A DNA stretch of 61,370 nt from JACDAN01 sp035265935. GTDB taxonomy: Bacteria; Actinomycetota; Thermoleophilia; Gaiellales; Gaiellaceae. Every line of letters starts with the position of its first letter. Within the stretch, counting starts at the first letter, position 1. Shown one piece after another: positions 8,392 to 15,890 of this stretch. The notes under the pieces were generated by a model that was not told the origin of the DNA, did not search any database, and saw nothing but the letters and a program-made list of their open reading frames with translations. The position numbers and the translations under genes were made by a program. The DNA is taken from NCBI GenBank assembly GCA_035265935.1, contig DATFOC010000043.1, positions 1 through 61,370 on the forward strand. The letters are read 5' to 3'.

Positions 8392-9191
8392 GCCGCCGCC
8401 TCGACAGCTCGAATCGCAACGATCTCGGAAAGATGCTTTCGGTAATCGGCCGACGCATGGACGTCGGAGGGCGGGTCGAGACCTGCGCCACGCACCGCTT
8501 CGCGAACGGCAGCCTCGCCGGTCTCCGAGGTGAGCAGAAGCGGCGTCGCGGCCACACAACCGAGCCCGATCCGCGCCTGTCCGTCCGTGACCGCAGCGGC
8601 CGCGTTGACGATGCAGGTCCCGTCCCGGCCGATCGGAATCGAGGCGAAGCCGTCTTTGGCGCCGTCGGCAGCCGGAATCGTGATCCTCGTCAGCAGCTCG
8701 CCTGGGCCGACAGCGGTCATGTAGACCCCAACGAAGAACTCGTCGGAGGTCACGGTTCGCTCTCCGTCGTCGCTGTGGATGGTCATCGTCGCGTCCAGCG
8801 CCGCGACCAGCGGCGGCAAATGGTTCGTCGGATCGTTGGAGCAGATGTTTCCGCCGATCGTGCCCCGGTTTCGCACCTGGACGTCCGCGATCTGCAAGGC
8901 CACCTCGCCCAGGATCGGGCGCGCCTCGGCGGCTTCAGAGGAGCGGATCAGCTGCGAGAGCGTTGTCATCGCTCCGAGCTCGAGGCTGCCATCTCCCGCC
9001 CGCGAGATCGTCCGAAGCTCGTCGAGCCCGTTGAGATCGATGAGCACGTCCGGCGCGGCCGCCCGGGCCTTCATGACGTTCGTGAGCGTCTGTCCGCCCG
9101 CGAGCGCGCGGGCACCGTCGTGAGCGGAGAGCAATCGCACTGCGTCCTCCACGGTCGACGGACGTGCGTATTCGACCGCAGCGAGGAGCAT
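8388..9191 (-). CDS. Molybdenum hydroxylase FAD-binding subunit
   Basis: A 267-residue FAD-binding subunit of the CoxM/NdhF type. Two flavin-contact loops are visible: AGGQTL (about residues 32-37) and TIGGNICSNDP (about 110-120). The C-terminal CO-dehydrogenase flavoprotein domain follows. It is the first gene of the minus-strand operon. The ATG at 9191 lies 7 bases after a promoter -10 box, so the message is probably leaderless. Confidence 0.92.
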   Translation of the reverse strand: MLLAAVEYARPSTVEDAVRLLSAHDGARALAGGQTLTNVMKARAAAPDVLIDLNGLDELRTISRAGDGSLELGAMTTLSQLIRSSEAAEARPILGEVALQIADVQVRNRGTIGGNICSNDPTNHLPPLVAALDATMTIHSDDGERTVTSDEFFVGVYMTAVGPGELLTRITIPAADGAKDGFASIPIGRDGTCIVNAAAAVTDGQARIGLGCVAATPLLLTSETGEAAVREAVRGAGLDPPSDVHASADYRKHLSEIVAIRAVEAAA

Positions 9192-9198
9192 GCGGCTG

Positions 9199-9228
9199 AT
9201 TCAACGCGTCGTGCGGCAGCGTTGTCAA
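9199..9228 (-). promoter_or_regulatory. Promoter for the molybdenum hydroxylase operon, probably leaderless
   Basis: On the minus strand, TTGACA (9223-9228) is separated by 18 bases from TTGAAT (9199-9204). The ATG of the FAD subunit gene starts 7 bases after the -10 box, which puts the likely +1 on or beside the start codon. The same 90-base gap must contain the divergent kynureninase promoter, for which I see no clear boxes. Confidence 0.55.
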
Positions 9229-9280
9229 GAACGAACCGTCCTGCCGGCTCGGTGCGCTGTAGGAGACTGTCGCCAATCGG

Positions 9281-10534
9281 GTGACGCTTCACCGCACACA
9301 CGCCGAGGCTCTCGACCACGCCGACGCGCTGGCCGGGTTCCGCGAGCGCTTCGTCCTGAACGACCAGCTACGCATCTACGCGGACGGCAATTCGCTCGGC
9401 CGCCTGCCGCATGAAACGGTCGAGCGGATCGAGGCCTTCGTACACGAGTGGGGAGACCGCCTCGTCGGAGGCTGGGAGGACTGGATCGAGCTCCCCGTCC
9501 ACATCGGCGACGAGATCGGAGACGTGATCGGCGCGCGCCCCGGCGAAACGCTCGCCTGCGACTCGACGACGATCAACCTCTACAAGCTGGCCTCGGCCGC
9601 CCTCGACCTTGCAGGAGAGCAACGCGCAGTGCTCGTCGATGACCACGACTTCCCGACGAATCGCTACGTGCTCGAGGGCATCGCCGCAGGGCGCGGCCTC
9701 GAGCTGCGACGCATGACGACCAATCCGATCGAGGGCCCGGCGGCGGATGACGTGACCCGGGCGGCGTCCGCGCACGACGTGGGGCTCGTCAGCCTCTCGC
9801 ACGTGTCGTACCGAACCGGCGCCCTGGCCGACCTGCCGGCGATCACCGAGGCTGCTCACGACGCCGGCGCCATGGTGCTCTGGGATCTGAGCCACTCCGC
9901 CGGCGCGATTCCGGTTCGAATCTCCGATAGCGGAGCGGACCTCGCGGTCGGCTGCACGTACAAGTACCTCAATGCCGGCCCCGGCGCTCCCGCATTTCTC
10001 TTCGTGCGGTCCGATCTCCAGGAGCGAATGCGCTCACCGGTGTGGGGGTGGTTCGGTCAGCGGGACCAGTTCCGGATGGGAGCGCGGTACGAGCCCGCGG
10101 AAGGGATCGAGCGCTTCCTCGCGGGAACTCCATCGATCCTCGGCCTCGTCGCAGTACTGGCGGGCATCGAGCTGGTCCTCGCAGCGGGGCTCGAGCGCGT
10201 CGGCGAGAAGGCGGCTGCGCTCACGGAGTTCCTCGTCGCACTGTTCGACGAGCGGCTCCAGCCGCTCGGCTTCCGCTTGAACACGCCTCGCGATCCGATG
10301 CGGCGCGGGGCGCACGTCTCGCTCGGCCACGAGGATGGGTGGCGCCTCTGCCGCGCACTCATCGAGCGCGCCGGGGTGATTCCGGACTTCCGCCCGCCCG
10401 ACATCGTCCGGCTCGGCTTTGCGCCGCTCTACAGCCGTTTCGTCGACGTTTGGGACACGGTCGACCGGTTGGCTCGGTTGGTGGAGACGGGCGAGTATCG
10501 CCAGGTGGCGGCGAGGCCTGCGCGTGTCACCTGA
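9281..10534 (+). CDS. kynU: Kynureninase
   Basis: A 417-residue fold-type I PLP enzyme that would cleave L-kynurenine to anthranilate and alanine in tryptophan catabolism. Two kynureninase signatures are clear: DGNSLGRLP (about residues 32-40), and the PLP lysine region CTYKYLNAGPG (about 225-235). HVSYRTG lies between them. Length matches the family. The start is GTG at 9281. No tryptophan dioxygenase or formamidase is in the window, so it may act on a related substrate made by the divergent hydroxylase operon; that is inference. Confidence 0.88.
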   Translation: MTLHRTHAEALDHADALAGFRERFVLNDQLRIYADGNSLGRLPHETVERIEAFVHEWGDRLVGGWEDWIELPVHIGDEIGDVIGARPGETLACDSTTINLYKLASAALDLAGEQRAVLVDDHDFPTNRYVLEGIAAGRGLELRRMTTNPIEGPAADDVTRAASAHDVGLVSLSHVSYRTGALADLPAITEAAHDAGAMVLWDLSHSAGAIPVRISDSGADLAVGCTYKYLNAGPGAPAFLFVRSDLQERMRSPVWGWFGQRDQFRMGARYEPAEGIERFLAGTPSILGLVAVLAGIELVLAAGLERVGEKAAALTEFLVALFDERLQPLGFRLNTPRDPMRRGAHVSLGHEDGWRLCRALIERAGVIPDFRPPDIVRLGFAPLYSRFVDVWDTVDRLARLVETGEYRQVAARPARVT

Positions 10535-11150
10535 AGCGTCCGGCGACGCCAGGTCGGCTTTCGCCCGGGCCGCTGCTCAGGACGGAATCGTGCTAGGCAC
10601 CCGGTCGTTCGACTGGCTGTGCGAGCAGGGCCACGTCGGACTCGAACGCGTCGCGAAGGCCCGGCGGGATCCGGCGCTCGTGGCGCCGGTGACTTCGGCG
10701 ATCGAACAGCTCGGGGCGATCTACGCCCGCCTCAACGGGGACGTCTCCGTTCTTCACGCTGCCCGCGAGAACCTGCTGCTCCCCGTCGACCTGGTGCACG
10801 AGCCGACCGGCACCGTGATCGAGGTCGACGAGTCGGCGCACTTCACCTCGTTCCGCCTGGCAACCCTCGACCTGTATCGCGCCGACGCCCCGGTCGCGTT
10901 CGATCTCGACGAGCACAAGGAGCTCTGCCGCGCGTGGTGCTCCAGCACCGACGGTCTCGAGAGCGGCCTCGCCGCCAAGGGCTTCGGCTTCGGCGGCGTG
11001 CAGCGGGAGCGCGCGTACCACGACGCGCTGCGGGACCTCGCCACGCCGGCCATGGGGCACCCGCCGGTCGTCCGGATCGCGGCCGTGGACGGAGACGGCG
11101 CCGCCGCGTTCCGGCGCCACCGAGACTCGCTCCGGACTCTCCGTTCCTAG
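10524..11150 (+). CDS. Uncharacterised protein, translationally coupled to kynU
   Basis: A 208-residue soluble protein that I do not recognise. The GTG at 10524 overlaps the last codons of kynU by 11 bases, and the frame stays open upstream only across kynU. The middle contains a hydrophobic strand followed by IEVDESAHFTSFR (about residues 97-109). That arrangement of acidic residues on strands loosely recalls PD-(D/E)XK nuclease cores, but the match is too weak for a function. It ends 4 bases inside the convergent zinc-ribbon gene. Confidence 0.7.
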   Translation: MSPEASGDARSAFARAAAQDGIVLGTRSFDWLCEQGHVGLERVAKARRDPALVAPVTSAIEQLGAIYARLNGDVSVLHAARENLLLPVDLVHEPTGTVIEVDESAHFTSFRLATLDLYRADAPVAFDLDEHKELCRAWCSSTDGLESGLAAKGFGFGGVQRERAYHDALRDLATPAMGHPPVVRIAAVDGDGAAAFRRHRDSLRTLRS

Positions 11151-11404
11151 GTGCGGTCGGGCCCTTCGTACCCGTCGATCACCGACACGTTGACCGTCGA
11201 GCACCGTCCGCAGCGGACCCGGACCTTCTTCGTCATCTGCACCGGATGCATCGCCTCTGCAAGGAGGTTGCCGCACTCCACGCAGACGTAGTCGTCCGGC
11301 CCATTCCCGTGGAAGACGGGCCGATCAGGGTCCTCCTGAAGCGCGGTCCCGCCGTCGCGCGGCACCTCGCCCTCGCGGACCTCTCTCATCGGAATCGTCG
11401 CCAT
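11147..11404 (-). CDS. Small zinc-ribbon protein
   Basis: An 85-residue protein with two Cys pairs, CVECG and CGRC (about residues 40-66), that form one zinc ribbon; a third conserved-looking region is the acidic N-terminus. Such small ribbons act as adaptors or metal carriers. It follows coxG with a 5-base gap on the same strand, so it is probably co-transcribed with it. Function unknown. Confidence 0.75.
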   Translation of the reverse strand: MATIPMREVREGEVPRDGGTALQEDPDRPVFHGNGPDDYVCVECGNLLAEAMHPVQMTKKVRVRCGRCSTVNVSVIDGYEGPDRT

Positions 11405-11409
11405 CGCGG

Positions 11410-11841
11410 TCAGAGGGTGGCGAGCTTGCCGCTGAAGTCCTTGATCAGCGCGTCCAGGACGCCGTGGACGACGCCCTCGCCCATCGACGCGGCTTTTCCG
11501 GTGATCTGTGCGTTGGTGTTGACCGTCCCTCCGCCGTCCGTGAGCGAGAAGACGACCTCGGCCTTCGCATAGCCCGAGCCGCCCTGTTCCTTGGACTTCA
11601 CGCTCATCACCATCCGGTGGGCCTCAGGGTCCTGCTCGACGATCTCGACGGTACCGGCGAAGATCATCGACATCGCCCCCATCTTGATGTCGATCTGCGC
11701 CTTGACGGAGTCGGGCCCGGTCTTCTCGAGAACGCTGGCTCCCTGGACGCACGGAACCAGGCGCTCGAGGTCGAGAATCGCTGCGTAGGTCTCGTCAATC
11801 GGTTTCTCGGTGGAGAAAGGATGCTCGAGCCGGACGGCCAC
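11410..11841 (-). CDS. coxG: CoxG-like SRPBCC protein of the CO dehydrogenase locus
   Basis: A 143-residue single-domain SRPBCC protein. It begins with GTG (MAVRLEHPFST) and follows the CoxG pattern: an early WxxLxD-like segment (ILDLERLVPCVQGA) and a C-terminal amphipathic helix. Unlike the CoxG at 4.8 kb it has no acidic tail. CoxG members bind quinone or membrane lipids and are needed for form I CO dehydrogenase function in several bacteria (established for the family). It is separated from the main cox operon by the oppositely oriented YceI-SOD gene, with only 37 bases between their start regions. Confidence 0.8.
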   Translation of the reverse strand: MAVRLEHPFSTEKPIDETYAAILDLERLVPCVQGASVLEKTGPDSVKAQIDIKMGAMSMIFAGTVEIVEQDPEAHRMVMSVKSKEQGGSGYAKAEVVFSLTDGGGTVNTNAQITGKAASMGEGVVHGVLDALIKDFSGKLATL

Positions 11842-11878
11842 TGCGGGACCCTATCCAAGCGTGCTCTAGGCTCCGCGC

Positions 11879-13000
11879 ATCCCGATCCCGCCAGGCACGT
11901 ACAAGCTCGGACCCAAGGACGGCACCCTGTCGGTGAGGACCGGACGCACAGGGGCAGCGGCCAAAGCCGGACACGACCTCCTGATTCACGTCCTCGGCTG
12001 GGAAGCGACGTTCGAGGTCGGCGAGGCGACCAGCATCGCGCTCGACGTCGACCCCACGTCCCTCCGTGTGCGTGAGGGCACCGGCGGGATGCAACCGCTC
12101 GGGTACGAGGACAAGGCGAACATCGAGCAGACGATCGACGACGAGGTCCTACTGCGCAGGAGCATCGAGTTCAGGTCGACCTCGGTGCAGAGGGCCGACG
12201 GCGGGCTCAGGGTGGAGGGCGAGCTGACACTGGTCGGCGAGACGCGTCCGCTCACGTTCGAGCTCGCGGTCGCGGAGGACGGCAAGCTCAGCGGCCGAGT
12301 CGTCGTCACGCAGAGCAACTGGGGAATGACGCCCTACACAGGTCTGTTCGGAGCGTTGAGGGTCGCCGACGACGTGGAGGTCGCGATCGACGCCACCCTC
12401 CCGTCGGAGGCGGCCACCCACGACGAGCTTGCGCCCCGAGAGCTGAAGCCGGCGTTGTTGGACCTCGAAGGGATCTCACGACTGACGGTCCTGGCCCACT
12501 ACAAGCTCTACGAGGGCTACGTCCAGAAGCGGAACGCGATTCTCGCGCAGCTCGCTGGAACCGACGCAGACCTGCGGGCGCTGAAGATCGACCTCTCCTT
12601 CGCGATCGGCGGAATCAAGAACCACGAGCTCTACTTCGAGCACCTTGGGGGGAATGGCGGCAGGCCAGCCGGCCCGATCCGGCGGTTGATCGAGCGCGAC
12701 TTCGGATCGGCCGATGCGTGGGGCGCCGACCTGAAGGCGAGCGGGATGGGCGGTCGCGGCTGGGCGTGGACGGCCTACGACTGGGACGAGGGGCGGCTCT
12801 TCAACTACGTCGGCGACGCGCAGAACACGTTCCCGATTTGGAACGCGACTCCGCTCGTCGCGCTCGACGTCTACGAGCACGCGTACGTCCTCGACTTCCA
12901 GAACGACCGCGCGGCGTACATCGACGCGTTCTTCGCCAACCTGGACTGGGGCGTCGTGAACGACCTGGTCTGGAAGAACCAGATCCCGCTGACACGGTGA
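11879..13000 (+). CDS. YceI domain - Fe/Mn superoxide dismutase fusion protein
   Basis: Two domains in one chain. Counting from the GTG at 11933, residues 1 to about 155 form a YceI-type lipocalin-like barrel (family binds polyisoprenoid or quinone lipids). Residues about 178-355 form an Fe/Mn superoxide dismutase, with all four metal ligands apparent: His189 in AHYKLY, His231 in KNHELYF, Asp312 and His316 in DVYEHAY. The GTG cuts into the first YceI strand (PGTYKLGPKDGTLSVRTG precedes and includes it). The frame is open back to a stop just upstream, and the only codon available there as a start is ATC at 11879. No signal peptide is visible, so it is probably cytoplasmic. It lies inside the CO dehydrogenase locus. 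Confidence 0.85.
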   Translation: MPIPPGTYKLGPKDGTLSVRTGRTGAAAKAGHDLLIHVLGWEATFEVGEATSIALDVDPTSLRVREGTGGMQPLGYEDKANIEQTIDDEVLLRRSIEFRSTSVQRADGGLRVEGELTLVGETRPLTFELAVAEDGKLSGRVVVTQSNWGMTPYTGLFGALRVADDVEVAIDATLPSEAATHDELAPRELKPALLDLEGISRLTVLAHYKLYEGYVQKRNAILAQLAGTDADLRALKIDLSFAIGGIKNHELYFEHLGGNGGRPAGPIRRLIERDFGSADAWGADLKASGMGGRGWAWTAYDWDEGRLFNYVGDAQNTFPIWNATPLVALDVYEHAYVLDFQNDRAAYIDAFFANLDWGVVNDLVWKNQIPLTR

Positions 13001-13007
13001 CGGCGGG

Positions 13008-13469
13008 TCAGTCGCGGTAGACGGTCTGCGCGTCCAGCCCGCCCTCGACCCCCGGCGGCAGGGCGCCTGTGCCGTGCGCGTACAGCGCCAGGTCCTCGAT
13101 CGTCTTGACCCGCGTGGGATCGCCTTCGCCGGCTCCGACCCAGGCCCCGTTCGACCACGTGAGGGTCTCGGGTGAGGTGTCGAGCGCCATGCCTGCGAGC
13201 AGCTGCGCCTTGTCGCGAATCTTTCCCGCGGCGCTCACGATCGCCGCCGACGTGCCCTCGGAAGGGCTCTTGTTGTAGCCGTGGCCGACGCCGAACCGGT
13301 TGGTGTCGGCGGGCACGACCTTGACGTCCAGGGCCGGAACGCCGAGCTCGTCGGCGACGAGCTGCGCGTACTGCGGCTCCTTCCCGTCGGGTTCGGTCGT
13401 CAGGCTCAGCACCATCTTTCCCGTCGGGTGGACTCGCAGAAAGACTGCTCGGTACGCCTCGTCAGCCAC
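13008..13469 (-). CDS. Mini-CoxL: free-standing, cofactor-site-lacking CoxL domain
   Basis: A 153-residue protein that aligns along its length with residues about 492-633 of the CoxL encoded 2.4 kb upstream (shared LRVHP.GK near the start, DEL/EEL.G.P..DV, K.RDKA..LAG.., and EGGLDAQ at the end). In CoxL this segment holds GQGHETT, which contacts the molybdopterin cytosine dinucleotide. Here the equivalent is DGKEPQYA, so the cofactor contacts are lost. It has no N-terminal or C-terminal catalytic parts and cannot be an enzyme alone. Its GTG start overlaps the preceding small gene by 8 bases. A role in assembly or as an accessory subunit is inference. Confidence 0.8.
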   Translation of the reverse strand: MADEAYRAVFLRVHPTGKMVLSLTTEPDGKEPQYAQLVADELGVPALDVKVVPADTNRFGVGHGYNKSPSEGTSAAIVSAAGKIRDKAQLLAGMALDTSPETLTWSNGAWVGAGEGDPTRVKTIEDLALYAHGTGALPPGVEGGLDAQTVYRD

Positions 13470-13641
13470 GGTTTGCCTCGCCTCCTCGGTCGGGGTCGTC
13501 CGCCAGGCGCTGGCGCTCTTGGTGCGCGGTCAGCGCGTTGTGCTCTTCCAGGTCGCAGAAGGCCGGCTGCGGTCCGCCCCGCGGGTCCGGAGGGACAGCG
13601 GGCCGCTCGCAGCCGGGATAGATGCAGATCTTTTCACTCAT
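13462..13641 (-). CDS. 59-residue Cys/His peptide between coxE and mini-CoxL
   Basis: A very small protein with the potential metal ligands Cys6 and Cys11 (CIYPGC) and Cys29 and His34 (CDLEEH), spaced like a treble-clef or zinc-knuckle site. Its ATG overlaps the coxE stop (ATGAGTGA) and its stop overlaps the mini-CoxL start, so it is embedded in the operon by coupled translation. That placement and the metal-site pattern are the evidence that it is real. It resembles no protein I can name. A metal (copper or zinc) handling role would fit the locus but is speculative. Confidence 0.7.
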   Translation of the reverse strand: MSEKICIYPGCERPAVPPDPRGGPQPAFCDLEEHNALTAHQERQRLADDPDRGGEANRG

Positions 13642-14986
13642 CGGTCACCCAGCCCGGGGTGGTCTTGCCCCTGCTCGGCCCGTGGCCGCTCGGCATCGCG
13701 ACCGAGCTTCCCGCGACCGGATTGGCGCTGGCCCACGGCTCCTCGGCCTCGGCCTGGGGCGCCTGCTGCGGCTCGCGGCGCCACAACCCCTCCCTGATCG
13801 CCTCGACCACTTCGTCGAGGGCTTCGAAGTTGTGGCCGCTCACGAGTGCGTCGCAGTACGGAAGGGCGGCTCTCATGCCTCCCGACTGCACCGAGAAGTC
13901 ACCCGCGCTCACTCGCGGATTGACCCACACGATCCGATGGGCCAGGCGCGCCAGACGCTCCATCTCGCGCCCGACGAGCATCGAATCGCCGCGCTCCCAG
14001 CCGTCCGAGAGGATCACGATCACGGCTCCTCGGGCCATGCCGCGGCGACCGTGCCGGTTGTTGAACTCCCGCAGCGCGTCTCCGATCCTGGTCCCGCTGG
14101 ACCAGTCGGGCGCGGTCTCCGCGGCGCGCAGGATCGCGCGCTCGGGGTTGCGGGAAGCCAGCGCGCGGGTCAGGCGCGTGAGCCGGGTCGCGAACGCGAA
14201 CGCCTCGGCATTCGGCCCGCTGCCTGCCGCGCAAGTCAGGAACTGCAGGTACGCCCGCGCGTACGGCTCCATCGAGCCGGAGATGTCGCAGAGCATCACG
14301 AGCCTTCGGCGGGTCACGCGTCGGTGCCGGCGCGCGAGCCGGATCGGATCGCCCGCCGTACGCAGACTCGCCCGCAGGGTCCGGCGCAGATCGATGTGCT
14401 CTCCGCGGCGCCCCTTCTCGTAGCGGCGCGTTCGCCGCGGCGGAGCGGCCAGCTGCAGTCGCGACATGAGGCGATAGAGCTGCGCGAGCTCGTGCGGCTC
14501 GAGGGCGTCGAAGCGCTTGCGCCCGAGAAGCTCCTCGTCGCTCGCGATCGCCAGCGGCACTTCGCGCTCGGCGTCCTCCGCTTCGCGGCCGGCAGGAAGC
14601 GAGGACGGCACGCCGACCTGCGAGTCCTGCCCCTCCGACGCCGGGCGGCCGGCCGCCGGCGGGCTGTCCTGGGGCGACCCCACGGCCTGCCGCTCCGGGA
14701 ACTCCTCGTCCTGAGCGTCCTCCCGTCTGCCAAAGACCGAGAAGAACACGGCGTCGAAGGCGTCGACCTGAGCGGGATCGGAGACGAACACTGCGCGGGC
14801 GGTCCAGTACAGCCTCCGGCGTGAGATCGGCCGCACGAGCGTGAGCGCCTCTGCGAAATCGACAGACCGCCCGGGGGTGATCGCAACGCCCGCATCGCGC
14901 AGTCGCCTGCTCAGCGTGCTGACGAGCGGTGGGAGGTCGAGCTCGATCGTCTCGACGCCGAACGCCGGCCTGTCAGTCACCGCCAC
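13634..14986 (-). CDS. coxE: CoxE, von Willebrand factor A domain CO dehydrogenase maturation protein
   Basis: A 450-residue CoxE protein. The C-terminal half is a VWA domain with a complete MIDAS: DISGS (about residues 236-240), a Thr in SGTRIGDAL and Asp in ILSDGWERG. The N-terminal half is helical with an Arg-rich segment. CoxE works with the MoxR-type ATPase CoxD to insert the copper-sulfur part of the active site (family knowledge). The GTG start at 14986 overlaps coxD by 14 bases. Confidence 0.92.
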   Translation of the reverse strand: MAVTDRPAFGVETIELDLPPLVSTLSRRLRDAGVAITPGRSVDFAEALTLVRPISRRRLYWTARAVFVSDPAQVDAFDAVFFSVFGRREDAQDEEFPERQAVGSPQDSPPAAGRPASEGQDSQVGVPSSLPAGREAEDAEREVPLAIASDEELLGRKRFDALEPHELAQLYRLMSRLQLAAPPRRTRRYEKGRRGEHIDLRRTLRASLRTAGDPIRLARRHRRVTRRRLVMLCDISGSMEPYARAYLQFLTCAAGSGPNAEAFAFATRLTRLTRALASRNPERAILRAAETAPDWSSGTRIGDALREFNNRHGRRGMARGAVIVILSDGWERGDSMLVGREMERLARLAHRIVWVNPRVSAGDFSVQSGGMRAALPYCDALVSGHNFEALDEVVEAIREGLWRREPQQAPQAEAEEPWASANPVAGSSVAMPSGHGPSRGKTTPGWVTDE

Positions 14987-15890
14987 CCACGAGCTGCTCC
15001 AGGCCTGCCGCCCGGATCACCTCCTGATCCTCGCTGTACTTCAGCACCGAGCCGAGCGTGAGGTCCACCGCGGCAGCGTCGAGCTGCTCGATGCCGAGGA
15101 GGCTCAGGGCCGCCAGCCAGTCGATCGACTCGGCCACGCCCGGCGGCTTCTGCACATCGCTCGAGCGCATGCGCGAGACCGCGTTCGCGACCTGCACGGC
15201 CATCGTCTCCGACGAGCCCTTGACGCGGCGGCGAACGATCTCGACCTCGCGCTCCGGCGTCGGGTAGGCGATCCAGTGGTACAGGCAGCGCCGCTTGACG
15301 GCGTCGTGCAGGTCGCGCGTCCGGTTGGACGTCAGGACGATGACCGGCGGGTGTGTGGCCCGGATCGTGCCGATCTCCGGAATGGTCACGCTGGCGTCCG
15401 CGAGCAGCTCGAGTAGGAACGCCTCGAAGTCGTCGTCGGCCCGGTCGATCTCGTCGATCAAGAGCACCGCCGGCCGCGGACCGGGATGCTCGAGGGCTCG
15501 GAGGAGCGGTCGGCGGATCAGGTAGTCGGAGCCGAACAGCTCCTCCTCGCCGATCGGCGAGGCGCTGGAGTCGGCCAGTCGGATGCTCAGCAGCTGCCGC
15601 GGGTAGTTCCACTCGTACAGCGCCTCCGCGACGTCGATGCCCTCGTAGCACTGCAGGCGGTGGAGTGGCGTGTCGAGCACGGTCGCCAGCGACTTCGCCG
15701 CCTCCGTCTTGCCAACACCCGCCTCGCCCTCGAGCAGCAAAGGCTGCGGCAGGCGCAGGCTCAGAAACATCGACGTCGCAAGACCCTCGTCGGTGAGGTA
15801 GTCGATGTCGGCGAGACGCCGGGCGAGCGTCTCGATGTCGGGCACGAGCTGGCGGATCTCGCCTGCCGCCTCGCCCGTGACCTTGGTCAC
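14973..15890 (-). CDS. coxD: CoxD, MoxR-type AAA+ ATPase
   Basis: A 305-residue AAA+ ATPase of the MoxR group. Walker A is GEAGVGKT (about residues 55-62), Walker B LLIDEIDRAD (about 117-126) and sensor 1 lies in VLTSNRTRDL. In Oligotropha-type CO dehydrogenase the CoxD ATPase acts with CoxE in building the [CuSMoO2] centre. The GTG at 15890 is set by the GTGA overlap with coxL; open frame further upstream runs through coxL only. Confidence 0.93.
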   Translation of the reverse strand: MTKVTGEAAGEIRQLVPDIETLARRLADIDYLTDEGLATSMFLSLRLPQPLLLEGEAGVGKTEAAKSLATVLDTPLHRLQCYEGIDVAEALYEWNYPRQLLSIRLADSSASPIGEEELFGSDYLIRRPLLRALEHPGPRPAVLLIDEIDRADDDFEAFLLELLADASVTIPEIGTIRATHPPVIVLTSNRTRDLHDAVKRRCLYHWIAYPTPEREVEIVRRRVKGSSETMAVQVANAVSRMRSSDVQKPPGVAESIDWLAALSLLGIEQLDAAAVDLTLGSVLKYSEDQEVIRAAGLEQLVGGGD

